From JAGFIY01 sp964499285 (GTDB lineage: Bacteria; Bacteroidota; Ignavibacteria; Ignavibacteriales; Melioribacteraceae): DNA of 64,000 nucleotides. The stretch covers positions 26,695 to 90,694 of the forward strand of contig CAZCLA010000010.1 in assembly GCA_964499285.1 (NCBI GenBank), given 5' to 3'. The notes below the pieces were generated by a model. The model did not search any database. It was not told the origin of the DNA and was given only the letters and a program-made list of their open reading frames with translations. This document shows, piece after piece, positions 8,029 to 16,598 of the stretch; the first letter of the stretch is position 1; each line of letters begins with the position of its first letter. A program made the position numbers and the translations under genes.

Positions 8029-11000
8029 TGTTAGATTATTATTAATTACATTCATAATAGTAGTACTTATTACCGTAACCTCTACGTTAATATTTTATTC
8101 ATTAGCTATAACATACCTGAAAAAGCAAAATTCCGAGCTGCTCTTAAAATCAGCAAACGATTTTATATTTAACATACAATCGGAGCTTGAGAGATTCGAG
8201 GAGGAGTATACTTATTTAAAACTTTCCGCTAGTTCATCTGCTGCCGATATCATATCCGTGAAAGAAATAGATTTTAAATTGAATTGCGTTTCTGACAGAA
8301 TCATTCGCAGCCAAAGTATATTTTTCGACAATGAACCTTTGGTTAAAGATTATTATAAGTTTTCTGACCTGATTAATGATTATCCGAACATCATTATCAG
8401 ATCTGATAAAATGGATGATAGTACAGAGGTTTATTATGGAAAAATTTTAGAGCAAAATTATTTGGATGATAAATCTCAAAAAATTGGTGCTGAATTAGCA
8501 CTCGACGTTAACTTTGAAGATATTTTCATTTCCAACTCATTTGAAAATGATATATACTACTATAGAATTCTCCAAGCTATTGATGAGTTGAAATTTAAAA
8601 ATAATTTTGACTTCACAGAATATGAAATGACGAAGTCGGATTTCTTCGCGACCTATTACAAACCAAAACTTGATTTCGGAACAACCTCCAACCTGGCTTT
8701 TCTTATTTTCAAAATATCCAATGAACGTGTTCAGTTTAAAGAAGCAATGCTGATGTTTGTTGGAATAATTTTAACGGCATCTGTTTTATTAACTCTAATT
8801 TTTGTGCTGCTTTTTACGGCTAAACTCCGAAGACAAATAAATTATCTAACAACTGGAGCTCAACTGGTTGCTTCGGGAGTGCTGGATCACCGTATTAAAG
8901 TTATTTCAAAAGACGAGATCGGAAAACTAAGTGAAGTATTCAACTCGATGGTAAGCGAGCTGGAAAAAAAGGACCGCGAAACAAAGGAATACTCAGATTT
9001 TCTTTCACTGATAAATAAAAATCCCGGTCTCTCTGAAATTACTGAATTGTCGCTCGAGAAAATTATCGCAAACACAGATATAACACTTGGATCTTTTTAC
9101 ATTGTTGAGAACGGAAAATCGAAGCTTATTGCTTCAAAGGGAATCGAAAGAAAACTTCTTACGTCTGATGAAGGAATTGATTACCATAAAAAAATAATTA
9201 AAAACAAGGAATCATTAGAGTTTAAATTCGATAAAAATTATCCGGTTATAAGAACCGGAATTGTTGAAATGCAAATCAAATATTTATTCATCATGCCAAT
9301 TCTTTTTAATGATGAAGTTATTGCCATTATAGAGTTGGCTGCACAGGAAATTCCACGGAATAATATTACAAACTATATAGGAAGGATAAACAAAGAACTT
9401 GCTGTGGGAATTACAAATGCTCTTTCACTCGAAAAGCTTGAAAACTTTGTAAATCAATTGAGAGAATTAAATGAAGAATATTTATTGCAGAATGAAAAGA
9501 TCAAATCTAAAAACCGAGAACTCCTCGAACTTCATCAGCAATTAAAGATTAAAGCTGCTGAACTTGAGGAACAAAAAAATAAAGCAGAAGAACTTGCGCT
9601 TGTTAAATCACAGTTCCTTGCAAATATGTCTCACGAGCTCAGAACACCACTGAACTCGATTATTGGACTTACGGAACTAGTTGCATCGGAACAATTACTT
9701 TCCGATAAAGCAAAGGAAAGAGTAACTGTTGTTTTGAGAAACGGACACAAACTACTTTCTCTCATAAATAATATTCTTGAATTTTCAAAAATTGATGCTG
9801 GTCGTGTTGAAGTAAATGATAGAGAATTCATGTTGAGCGATTTCATCAACGATATTGTTTCATCAATCGAACCGCTGGCAGAAGATAAGAACCTCGAATT
9901 TATAGTTGAAGAAATACCAGGTAAAGATTTTGTTTTAAAAACTGATAAGTTCAAGCTGGAGCAAATTGTTACTAATCTTCTAAGCAATGCAGTTAAGTTT
10001 ACAAATATTGGTTACTTGAGACTCGATATTTCAGAATCCATAAATGGAGGCTTATCGTTTTCTGTTACGGATACCGGTATGGGTATTCCCGAGAAGGATA
10101 AAAAAATAATTTTTGATGCATTCAGACAATCCGATGAAACGCTAGCAAGAAAATTTGGTGGAACCGGTCTAGGACTAAGTATTTGTTCAAAGTATGTGAA
10201 CATGTTAAACGGTTCATTAAATTTTGAAAGCAAAGAAGGAAAGGGCTCAACTTTTACTGTTGTTATTCCCAGAATTATTGAGAAAGAATTAAGCCTCGAG
10301 ATTCAAGAAACAAAAAAACCTGAAATAAAGGATGAGAGAAAATCGATCTTAGTTATTGACCCGTTAGAGGAAAATAGAAATCTTTTTAAAAATTATCTTG
10401 CTGAAAAAAAATATTTTATGAGTTACTGTAAGGATTCAAATCAAGTTCTGCAGAAACTTAATAATGAAAACCATAAAGCGGTTATTATCAATTCTGAAGT
10501 TGATGGAATCGGTTTCTTAAATTTGATGAAGAAAATTAAATCAACTCCGGATTACTATAAAATTCCTATAATCATTACTTCGTTTATTCCGGATCAAAAT
10601 ATTGGTTATGGTTTGCTGGTTCATGACATAATATTTATTCCGAATCGTTTAAGTGAAGTTTCAAAGATGATAACAAGATTAAAGTTAGTTAATGATAAAC
10701 CTGTAATTGCAGTATTCGACTATGAGATAAATGAAACAGATAATGACTGGGTTAAGCAAGTGGAAATAAAAAACTATTCCGATTTTTATACATTTGCGGA
10801 CGATTTCGATAAATCAAAACCGGCATTAATAGTTATGCATTTGATGAAGGTGAAAAAGGGAATTGATATTATTGCAAATATGAATGCTTCAAAGAAGATG
10901 CGTAAAATTCCTATAATACTCCTTATTGATGAGAATGTCTCAAGTGAATTTGAGGAGGAATTCAAAAGTGCACTTAAAAAAATTACCATTGAAAGGCAGC

Positions 11001-11518
11001 ATCATAAATTTGATGTTTTAAAAGTATTGAAGGACAGATTAAACATCGCAACCAGTGACCGGATGCGTGATAAATTACTTGAACCGGAGCAAGGTGCTGA
11101 AATAAAAATTAGAACCGATGTAACTGAATTAGAAGAAAAAGAAGAACAATCAATATTACTTGTTGATGATGATCCGGATACGCTTTATACAGTCGGCGAA
11201 ATAATTTCTGAATTGGGATACAAAACTATATTTGCATCGAACGGTAATGAGTGCCTTAATCAATTAAAAAAACAGATTCCTAACTTAATACTGCTTGATA
11301 TTATGATGCCGGTTCTGGATGGTTTTGAAACTATTAAACGTATTAAGTCAATAAAAGAATATGAAAATGTTCCGGTTGTTGCGCTGACGGCTTATGCAAT
11401 GATTAATGAAAGCAAAATAATTGAGCGAAACGGTTTTGCCGGATTAATAACCAAACCAATAGATCGTAAAGAACTTATTGAAAGAATAAAGAAATTTCTT
11501 AATGTAGAAGCGATATGA
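8018..11518 (+). CDS. Membrane hybrid sensor histidine kinase with two degenerate receivers and one intact receiver
   Basis: A 1166-residue kinase. The start used is the ATG of MKINVRLLLITF, overlapping the receiver gene; 15 codons further upstream would be shadow. Order: TM1 (5-28), periplasmic sensor (about 30-240, no family recognised), TM2 (about 242-267), HAMP (about 268-325), GAF-like region (about 340-465), coiled coil, HisKA with H539 in SHELRTPLNS, HATPase with N-box TNLLSNAVKFT (about 651) and G-box GGTGLGLSI (about 716). Two receiver-like folds follow (about 774-890 and 894-1030) in which the acceptor Asp is replaced (IINSEVDG, VMHLMKV), then a complete receiver with D1094 in LILLDIMMP. 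It overlaps the next gene by ATGA. The signal sensed is unknown. Confidence 0.9.
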   Translation: MKINVRLLLITFIIVVLITVTSTLIFYSLAITYLKKQNSELLLKSANDFIFNIQSELERFEEEYTYLKLSASSSAADIISVKEIDFKLNCVSDRIIRSQSIFFDNEPLVKDYYKFSDLINDYPNIIIRSDKMDDSTEVYYGKILEQNYLDDKSQKIGAELALDVNFEDIFISNSFENDIYYYRILQAIDELKFKNNFDFTEYEMTKSDFFATYYKPKLDFGTTSNLAFLIFKISNERVQFKEAMLMFVGIILTASVLLTLIFVLLFTAKLRRQINYLTTGAQLVASGVLDHRIKVISKDEIGKLSEVFNSMVSELEKKDRETKEYSDFLSLINKNPGLSEITELSLEKIIANTDITLGSFYIVENGKSKLIASKGIERKLLTSDEGIDYHKKIIKNKESLEFKFDKNYPVIRTGIVEMQIKYLFIMPILFNDEVIAIIELAAQEIPRNNITNYIGRINKELAVGITNALSLEKLENFVNQLRELNEEYLLQNEKIKSKNRELLELHQQLKIKAAELEEQKNKAEELALVKSQFLANMSHELRTPLNSIIGLTELVASEQLLSDKAKERVTVVLRNGHKLLSLINNILEFSKIDAGRVEVNDREFMLSDFINDIVSSIEPLAEDKNLEFIVEEIPGKDFVLKTDKFKLEQIVTNLLSNAVKFTNIGYLRLDISESINGGLSFSVTDTGMGIPEKDKKIIFDAFRQSDETLARKFGGTGLGLSICSKYVNMLNGSLNFESKEGKGSTFTVVIPRIIEKELSLEIQETKKPEIKDERKSILVIDPLEENRNLFKNYLAEKKYFMSYCKDSNQVLQKLNNENHKAVIINSEVDGIGFLNLMKKIKSTPDYYKIPIIITSFIPDQNIGYGLLVHDIIFIPNRLSEVSKMITRLKLVNDKPVIAVFDYEINETDNDWVKQVEIKNYSDFYTFADDFDKSKPALIVMHLMKVKKGIDIIANMNASKKMRKIPIILLIDENVSSEFEEEFKSALKKITIERQHHKFDVLKVLKDRLNIATSDRMRDKLLEPEQGAEIKIRTDVTELEEKEEQSILLVDDDPDTLYTVGEIISELGYKTIFASNGNECLNQLKKQIPNLILLDIMMPVLDGFETIKRIKSIKEYENVPVVALTAYAMINESKIIERNGFAGLITKPIDRKELIERIKKFLNVEAI

Positions 11519-12219
11519 AGAAAATTTTAGTTGTGGACGACCAACCTGATAATGTTTTTATACTTCAAGATCGACTTGAAAATGTCGGCTTTGAAATTCA
11601 TACGGCATATGACGGAAAATCCGGTATTAAAAAAGCACTTGAAGTTTTGCCAGATCTAGTGCTTCTGGATATTATGATGCCAGGAATGTCGGGATTTGAG
11701 GTATGTAAATTTCTTTCTGAAGAAGAGAGCACGAAAGATATTCCCGTTATACTTCTTACGGCGTTGACATCAACAGAGGATATTTCTCAAGGGTTTGACG
11801 TTGGAGCATTTGATTATATCAAGAAGCCGTTCAACAAAAAGGAATTAATTGCTAGAATTAACTCAGCTTTAAAGTTTAGAGAATCCAAACAAATTCTTGT
11901 TGAGATAGAAAAAATCAAAACATTTGCAGCAACAGTGTTAACCGCAAATCATGAAATAAAGCAACCGCTTACGTTGATAAACCTATCACTTTCTGCAATT
12001 AAAAGAGAATTGACGAAAGAACTTGTCGCAAAAGATGCAATTGAGAAACGCATCAAATATATCGAAAGTGCTGCCTCTGAAATAATTAATGTTCTTGATA
12101 AATTAAGTTCAATAAAAAAACCTACTTTTACTGAATATCTGAACAATCTCAGCATGATTGATTTGGGGAAAATGAAAGTTGATGAAAATAAATCGAAGGA
12201 TGAAAGCAAATTAAAATAA
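11515..12219 (+). CDS. Receiver plus DHp-like helical domain, no kinase ATPase domain
   Basis: Residues 1-120 are a complete receiver: VVDDQP, D52 in LVLLDIMMP, and the lysine in YIKKPFN. The remainder (about 125-205) is a helical stretch with an H-box-like motif, TANHEIKQPLTLI, with H146 in the phospho-histidine position. It reads like the dimerisation/phosphotransfer helices of a HisKA kinase. No N, G1 or G2 box follows; the protein ends in a charged tail. The frame is clean, so this is not obviously a truncation. It is coupled to the preceding hybrid kinase by an ATGA overlap, so it may take phosphate from that kinase and pass it on like a Spo0B-type protein, or it may be a regulator that dimerises. 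Its 3' end overlaps the convergent kinase gene by 9 bp. Confidence 0.8.
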   Translation: MKKILVVDDQPDNVFILQDRLENVGFEIHTAYDGKSGIKKALEVLPDLVLLDIMMPGMSGFEVCKFLSEEESTKDIPVILLTALTSTEDISQGFDVGAFDYIKKPFNKKELIARINSALKFRESKQILVEIEKIKTFAATVLTANHEIKQPLTLINLSLSAIKRELTKELVAKDAIEKRIKYIESAASEIINVLDKLSSIKKPTFTEYLNNLSMIDLGKMKVDENKSKDESKLK

Positions 12220-13527
12220 TTCTTGAACACTCTTTAATAATTCATCAATGTTGTACGGTTTTACAACAAACTTATCGATCTTCAGATGTTCATAATCTTT
12301 CTGATAATCCGAAGAAGTCGAACCGGATGCTAAAATAATCTTAATCTCATTATTTCTTTCGCGGATTTTTTTAATACATTCAATACCATCCAGCACCGGC
12401 ATTTTCTTGTCTATAATCGCTAAATTGATTGAAGCATCTTTATCAAGTTCATCTAGTACTTCCATACCGTTAGTTGCTTTAACAATATTATAATTCTCGT
12501 TGCTAAAAAGTTCGCAAAGTTCCTCTAAAATGACATGATTATCTTCCGCTATCAGAATTTTGAAATCATTTTGCTTTGACTTTCTCTCATCATTAATAGC
12601 GGCTGGCAGATAAATGTTGAATGTTGTCCCCTCATTTTGACTGCTTGATACAGTTATCGAACCATTATGTTTTTCAATTATTTCTTTTACCGTACTTAAC
12701 CCAATCCCGCTTTCAGTTGATTTATTCTTAGTAGAAAAATCACTTTGGAAAATTTGTGATAAATTTTCTTTGCTAATTCCAATTCCTGTATCTCGAACAA
12801 TGATATGGACTTTTTGTTTATTATCATCGCTGTTTTTAGCTTCGATATTAATACTTCCTTTTCCTTCGATTGATTCCTTTGCATTAACAATGAGATTCAA
12901 TAATGCTCTGAAGAGAAGCGTAAAGTTCCCGTAAATATCGCGCAAATCGTTTTCGAGATGCACTTTGTATTTAATGTGGTTTAGAGTTATTTGACTTGCA
13001 GTTTCCGAAACAGCCGAAAATAAGTTCTCAATTTTAATTCTATTAAATTTTGTAGAAAACGATTGATCCTTGGAAAGCATAATCTCAATCAATTCCGAAG
13101 CTCTAACAACATTTGTTTTCAAAGTGTTGAACATTGGTTCTATATTATCTTGTTCTCTGGTTTTGCGCTGCAGAAGATCAATCGTATTGTTTATACTAGT
13201 AAGGATGTTATTAAGATCATGTGCCGAACTCTTTAGAGCTTTCTCTTTTGAGTGAATATTTTCCATAAAAAGAAATCCCGTGTAACCGAGTTCATCAAGG
13301 GTGATAGGAGCTAATTTATATCCTTTAAATTCATTTATCGACATTTTGTCGTTAAACATTCTTTTGATTTGATTGAGATCTTCTTTGGTAAAAATGTTTA
13401 CTGCAGTTTCGTTATAAATTTCTACTTCTGAATTAGTGCAGTAAAAGACTAGAGGGAAGGGAAAAGAATTTATAATCTTTTTTATGAAATGCGGAGAAAC
13501 CTTAAGTCTTTCATCTTCTCTTGTCAT
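12211..13527 (-). CDS. Soluble hybrid histidine kinase with C-terminal receiver
   Basis: Cytoplasmic protein of 438 residues with no membrane span. A degenerate PAS-like N-terminal part (about 15-90) is followed by HisKA with H103 in SAHDLNNILTS, then HATPase boxes (NLIVNAKESIEG, DTGIGIS, SGIGLSTV), then a receiver (about 315-438) with IAEDN and D373 in LAIIDKKMP. The HDLNN form of the H-box is that of NtrB/HisKA_4-type kinases, which usually pair with sigma-54 activators. That fits the gene immediately upstream: the NtrC-type regulator ends in TAATG, sharing one base with this start codon. The pair should be translated together and is probably one two-component system. Confidence 0.9.
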   Translation of the reverse strand: MTREDERLKVSPHFIKKIINSFPFPLVFYCTNSEVEIYNETAVNIFTKEDLNQIKRMFNDKMSINEFKGYKLAPITLDELGYTGFLFMENIHSKEKALKSSAHDLNNILTSINNTIDLLQRKTREQDNIEPMFNTLKTNVVRASELIEIMLSKDQSFSTKFNRIKIENLFSAVSETASQITLNHIKYKVHLENDLRDIYGNFTLLFRALLNLIVNAKESIEGKGSINIEAKNSDDNKQKVHIIVRDTGIGISKENLSQIFQSDFSTKNKSTESGIGLSTVKEIIEKHNGSITVSSSQNEGTTFNIYLPAAINDERKSKQNDFKILIAEDNHVILEELCELFSNENYNIVKATNGMEVLDELDKDASINLAIIDKKMPVLDGIECIKKIRERNNEIKIILASGSTSSDYQKDYEHLKIDKFVVKPYNIDELLKSVQELF

Positions 13528-14876
13528 TATTTCAGCTTATACTTTAATATTTTACTGTATAAAGTTTTTTGACTTATCCCCAGCGCCCGAGATGTATTTT
13601 CTCGATTCCAATTGTGATGATTCAACACCTTTTTAATATGGATTTTTTCCATCTCTTCGAGAGAGATAATATTTTCTGTCCCTCTTTCATCAATTCTTGT
13701 GTACTCAATATTATCGTGAGGAAGATTCAAATCTTTTGGATATATTTCGTCTCCTTCCGAAAAGATTAGTGCTCGCTCAATCGTGTGTTCTAGTTCACGA
13801 ACGTTGCCTGGGAAATTGTAATTCATTATCGCTTTTTCTGCTTCGTGCGAAAGATATTTTGGAGTTCTGATCGGCGATTTTTTCTTTAGAAAATACTCAG
13901 CAAGAATTAAAACATCACGATCACGTTCTCGTAATGGTGGTATCGTAAGCGTAATAACATTTAATCTAAATAATAAATCGCGCCTGAAATTTTTATTCTC
14001 GGCTTCCTCCATAAGATTTTTATTTGTTGCACCGATAACTCTCACATTCGATGTCAAGTTGCTTACTCCTCCAATTCTTCTGTATTCTCCCTTTTCAAGA
14101 AATCTTAACAGTTTTGGCTGGAGGGTTAAGCTCAACTCGCCAATCTCATCCAGGAATAGAGTTCCGCCGTTTGCAATTTCGACCAGTCCCTGTTTAGAAC
14201 TTTTTGCATCGGTAAACGCACCCTTTTCATAACCGAATAATTCACTTTCTATTAATTGATCTGGAAGCGAAGCACAGTTTATTGCAACAAAAGGTTTTTC
14301 GCGTCTGTTTGAGTTTTTATGAATATACTCTGCGAACAATTCTTTTCCCGTTCCTGTTTCCCCTTCAAGCAAAATATTGGATTCTGAAACGGCAGCTTTT
14401 TGCGCCAATTCAGTTACCGATTTAATTCTTTTGCTTTCACCGATTATTTCGTTCGGAATGCTCTGTGTTATTTTTGAGGTTAATATTTTATTTCGGACAA
14501 GTAATTCTTTGTGTTCAAGAGCTCGATTTATAACCACAAGAAGCTGTTCGAACTCGTAAGGCTTCGTTAAAAAATCGTATGCACCTAGTTTTATGCACTC
14601 TATCGCGGTGCGCATTTCCGATTTTGCGGTGAGTACGATTACCTGCAAGCCAGGATTGTTTTCCTGTACGAATTTTAATACATCCTCACCTGTTATCTCT
14701 CTCATTTCGAGATCAAGCAGAAGCAGATCATAAGGGATTATTTTTATTTTCTCGATGGCGGTACTTCCATCGTGAACTATGTCGACCGAAAAACCTTCTG
14801 TCACCAATTCTTCCTTTAATAGATAACATAAGGTTTCGTCGTCGTCAGCAATTAATATTTTAACATTTTTGTTCAT
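13527..14876 (-). CDS. Sigma-54-dependent response regulator, NtrC family
   Basis: A 449-residue activator: receiver (1-120, D55), AAA+ domain (about 142-370) and Fis-type HTH (about 408-449, RENTSRALGISQKTLYSKI). Walker A is GETGTGKE at 172-179, and the Walker B region TLFLDEIGE is at 239-247. The sigma-54-contacting loop reads GAFTDA (219-224) rather than GAFTGA. The receiver's usual Pro after the acceptor is missing (LDLEMREITG instead of DxxMP). It is the first gene of a two-gene unit with the hybrid kinase downstream. An 18-bp palindrome sits about 100 bp upstream. It would activate RpoN-dependent promoters; rpoN itself is in this window. Targets are unknown, the adjacent pilus operon being the obvious candidate. 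Confidence 0.92.
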   Translation of the reverse strand: MNKNVKILIADDDETLCYLLKEELVTEGFSVDIVHDGSTAIEKIKIIPYDLLLLDLEMREITGEDVLKFVQENNPGLQVIVLTAKSEMRTAIECIKLGAYDFLTKPYEFEQLLVVINRALEHKELLVRNKILTSKITQSIPNEIIGESKRIKSVTELAQKAAVSESNILLEGETGTGKELFAEYIHKNSNRREKPFVAINCASLPDQLIESELFGYEKGAFTDAKSSKQGLVEIANGGTLFLDEIGELSLTLQPKLLRFLEKGEYRRIGGVSNLTSNVRVIGATNKNLMEEAENKNFRRDLLFRLNVITLTIPPLRERDRDVLILAEYFLKKKSPIRTPKYLSHEAEKAIMNYNFPGNVRELEHTIERALIFSEGDEIYPKDLNLPHDNIEYTRIDERGTENIISLEEMEKIHIKKVLNHHNWNRENTSRALGISQKTLYSKILKYKLK

Positions 14877-14971
14877 ATACGATTATGAGATTTTCTAATT
14901 TTATGTAAAAATAATCTATTATAATATCTTTTGAAAGAACCGCTAAAGTATAAATCATTGATGTAAGAACA

Positions 14972-14989
14972 TTCCCGAATATTCGAGAA
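14972..14989. promoter_or_regulatory. 18-bp near-perfect palindrome between divergent regulator genes
   Basis: TTCCCGAATATTCGAGAA differs from a perfect palindrome by one base pair (C against A at the third outer pair). It lies in the 192-bp divergent region between the NtrC-type regulator and a single-receiver gene, about 96 bp upstream of the former and 80 bp upstream of the latter. The size and symmetry fit a dimeric protein binding site such as an activator enhancer or autoregulatory operator. Which protein binds is not known. Confidence 0.45.
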
Positions 14990-15068
14990 ATAAGATTAGA
15001 ATCACGTTTAAATAGAAGACTGTTTTTATTATTTTCCAATATTAAAATGAAACGAAATTGGGGACATT

Positions 15069-15464
15069 ATGTTCAAAGTTTTAGTTGTTGATGACGACCC
15101 AAATATAAATTTATTTATCAGCCGTCTATTGAAAAAGAAGTTTGACTGCCAAGTGGAAAGTTCGCTCAATGGAAAAGAAGCACTCGAAAAACTCGAAAAT
15201 GAAACTGATATTGAGGTCGTTTTTCTTGACGTGACCATGCCAGTTATGGACGGAATTGAAACTCTAAGGATAATGAAGGAAACCGAGACTATAAAAAATA
15301 TTCCCGTTATCATGCTTACAGCCGTAAGCGAAAGATCGGTGATTGATAGGGTAACGGAGCTAGGTGTTCATTCTTATTTAGTTAAACCTCTTATGTACGA
15401 ATCATCTTATAACAAAATCAAAGAAATTTTTGACGATTTGAAGTCAGGAGATTCAGACAGTTGA
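15069..15464 (+). CDS. Single-domain response regulator (receiver only)
   Basis: A 131-residue receiver with VVDDDPN near the N-terminus, the acceptor aspartate in VVFLDVTMP (about residue 56), the Thr in MLTAVSE, and the Lys in YLVKPLM. No output domain follows; the tail is short and acidic. It is divergent from the NtrC-type regulator across a 192-bp region holding a palindrome, and is followed by the tRNA-Lys gene. Genes of this kind usually act as phosphorelay intermediates or by protein-protein contact. The partner kinase is not identifiable, though the nearby hybrid kinases are candidates. Confidence 0.87.
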   Translation: MFKVLVVDDDPNINLFISRLLKKKFDCQVESSLNGKEALEKLENETDIEVVFLDVTMPVMDGIETLRIMKETETIKNIPVIMLTAVSERSVIDRVTELGVHSYLVKPLMYESSYNKIKEIFDDLKSGDSDS

Positions 15465-15536
15465 TTTCTCAAAGATTAAGCGAAATAAAAAAAGAATAGC
15501 GTTTTTGTAAAATTTCTAATCATTTCCGTCCGAAGA

Positions 15537-15565
15537 TTGCAATAAAAGTAGAATCGTTTTATATT
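15537..15565 (+). promoter_or_regulatory. Sigma-70-type promoter of tRNA-Lys
   Basis: A -35 box TTGCAA (4 of 6 to consensus) and a -10 box TATATT (5 of 6) are separated by exactly 17 bp. The -10 box ends 16 bp before the first base of the mature tRNA, leaving a short 5' leader as usual for tRNA transcripts. Confidence 0.6.
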
Positions 15566-15581
15566 TAGGGTCTTCATTTTG

Positions 15582-15653
15582 GGGCGTGTAGCTCAGTGGT
15601 AGAGCATCTGCCTTTTAAGCAGAGGGTCCCTGGTTCGAGCCCAGGCACGCTCA
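15582..15653 (+). tRNA. tRNA-Lys (anticodon TTT)
   Basis: A 72-nt cloverleaf can be folded by eye. The acceptor stem is GGGCGTG/CACGCTC with one G-U pair. The D arm is GCTC/GAGC, the anticodon stem TCTGC/GCAGA encloses the loop CTTTTAA, and the T arm CCTGG/CCAGG encloses TTCGAGC. The loop places TTT at positions 34-36, so it reads AAA/AAG lysine codons. The 3' CCA is not encoded and must be added enzymatically. It stands alone with its own promoter and terminator. Confidence 0.96.
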
Positions 15654-15660
15654 CAAAATA

Positions 15661-15696
15661 AAGCCTTATAACACAACAAGTTATAGGGCTTTTTTA
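15661..15696 (+). terminator. Rho-independent terminator after tRNA-Lys
   Basis: A 12-bp stem AAGCCTTATAAC/GTTATAGGGCTT (one G-U pair) around a 7-nt loop is followed by a run of T on the + strand, 8 nt after the tRNA. It also stands between the tRNA and the convergent membrane-protein gene. Confidence 0.85.
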
Positions 15697-15734
15697 TTTT
15701 AAAGAAAAATTAGGGGTGGAGAAGGGCAAATTAT

Positions 15735-16322
15735 TTATTTTTCGGCAACTTTATTAGCAGCTGATTTTTGAAATAATATAGCAGAAGCAGAAAATAAAAG
15801 TACCAAAAAAACATTAAACAAAAATGTACTAAGTAAACCGAAATCTAACGGAGGCATCCAAATAATATACGCTATAACGGGAACTAGTGTTTGGGCTAAC
15901 GCCACTGCAAACATAGTTTTTGCCATTCCAGCAGCTTTAAATTGTGAAATAATTGCGCCGACAAACCCGATTAGTAGTACCCCAAAAAATAAAAGGTTAG
16001 CTGGATTGTCCTCACTGCCTATTATTCCAACGGCAAGATTAGCCCATATTATTATTAAACCCGTGGCGAGTGCAATTCCTATGGCTGTTTTGTAAAATTT
16101 ATTCTTTGTTCTACCAGCAATAAATTGATAGGCTATTACAGTTCCCGAAATTAAAATACCGGCTGCTATAAAATCAAAAACTCCCCAATTTACTTCATCC
16201 GAAAACTGCATAGCGATCAGAGGGATAAGCAGTATCAATCCTGTAATTAAAATTATTAATGCAGATTTGTTCAATAATTGGTTATTGTTATCACTGTTGT
16301 AGAACTTAACATGAATTGCCAT
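15735..16322 (-). CDS. Uncharacterised multi-pass membrane protein
   Basis: A 195-residue protein with about six hydrophobic segments (near 20-40, 48-68, 80-102, 108-128, 132-153 and 160-185), joined by short loops and ending in a basic tail. No catalytic or binding motif is visible and I do not recognise the family. The start is supported by AGGGAA about 7 nt upstream of the ATG. It is a single gene, convergent with the tRNA and divergent from the next membrane protein across about 276 bp. That spacer is AT-rich and showed no clear promoter, repeat or RNA. Confidence 0.72.
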   Translation of the reverse strand: MAIHVKFYNSDNNNQLLNKSALIILITGLILLIPLIAMQFSDEVNWGVFDFIAAGILISGTVIAYQFIAGRTKNKFYKTAIGIALATGLIIIWANLAVGIIGSEDNPANLLFFGVLLIGFVGAIISQFKAAGMAKTMFAVALAQTLVPVIAYIIWMPPLDFGLLSTFLFNVFLVLLFSASAILFQKSAANKVAEK

Positions 16323-16598
16323 AAGCTATTCCCTATAGTTTAAATTTATAAGAAAAATTATCATTTAACAACTTCATAATAATTTATCTACCATTTATCA
16401 ATAAAAACTAAGATGAGCAGAATAATTTTGAAATTGTTCAGTTAAATTACTGCAATAAATTTAAATCGAAAGTCCAATTTTGTTGACCATAGATTATTTT
16501 AATAAGCAGACATTCAAAAAGAATTATTCGATCATGTATTTTCAGTAAGTTTGTAGATATATTTCCATTGTGGGTAATCTATTCGAGAAGAACCTTAT

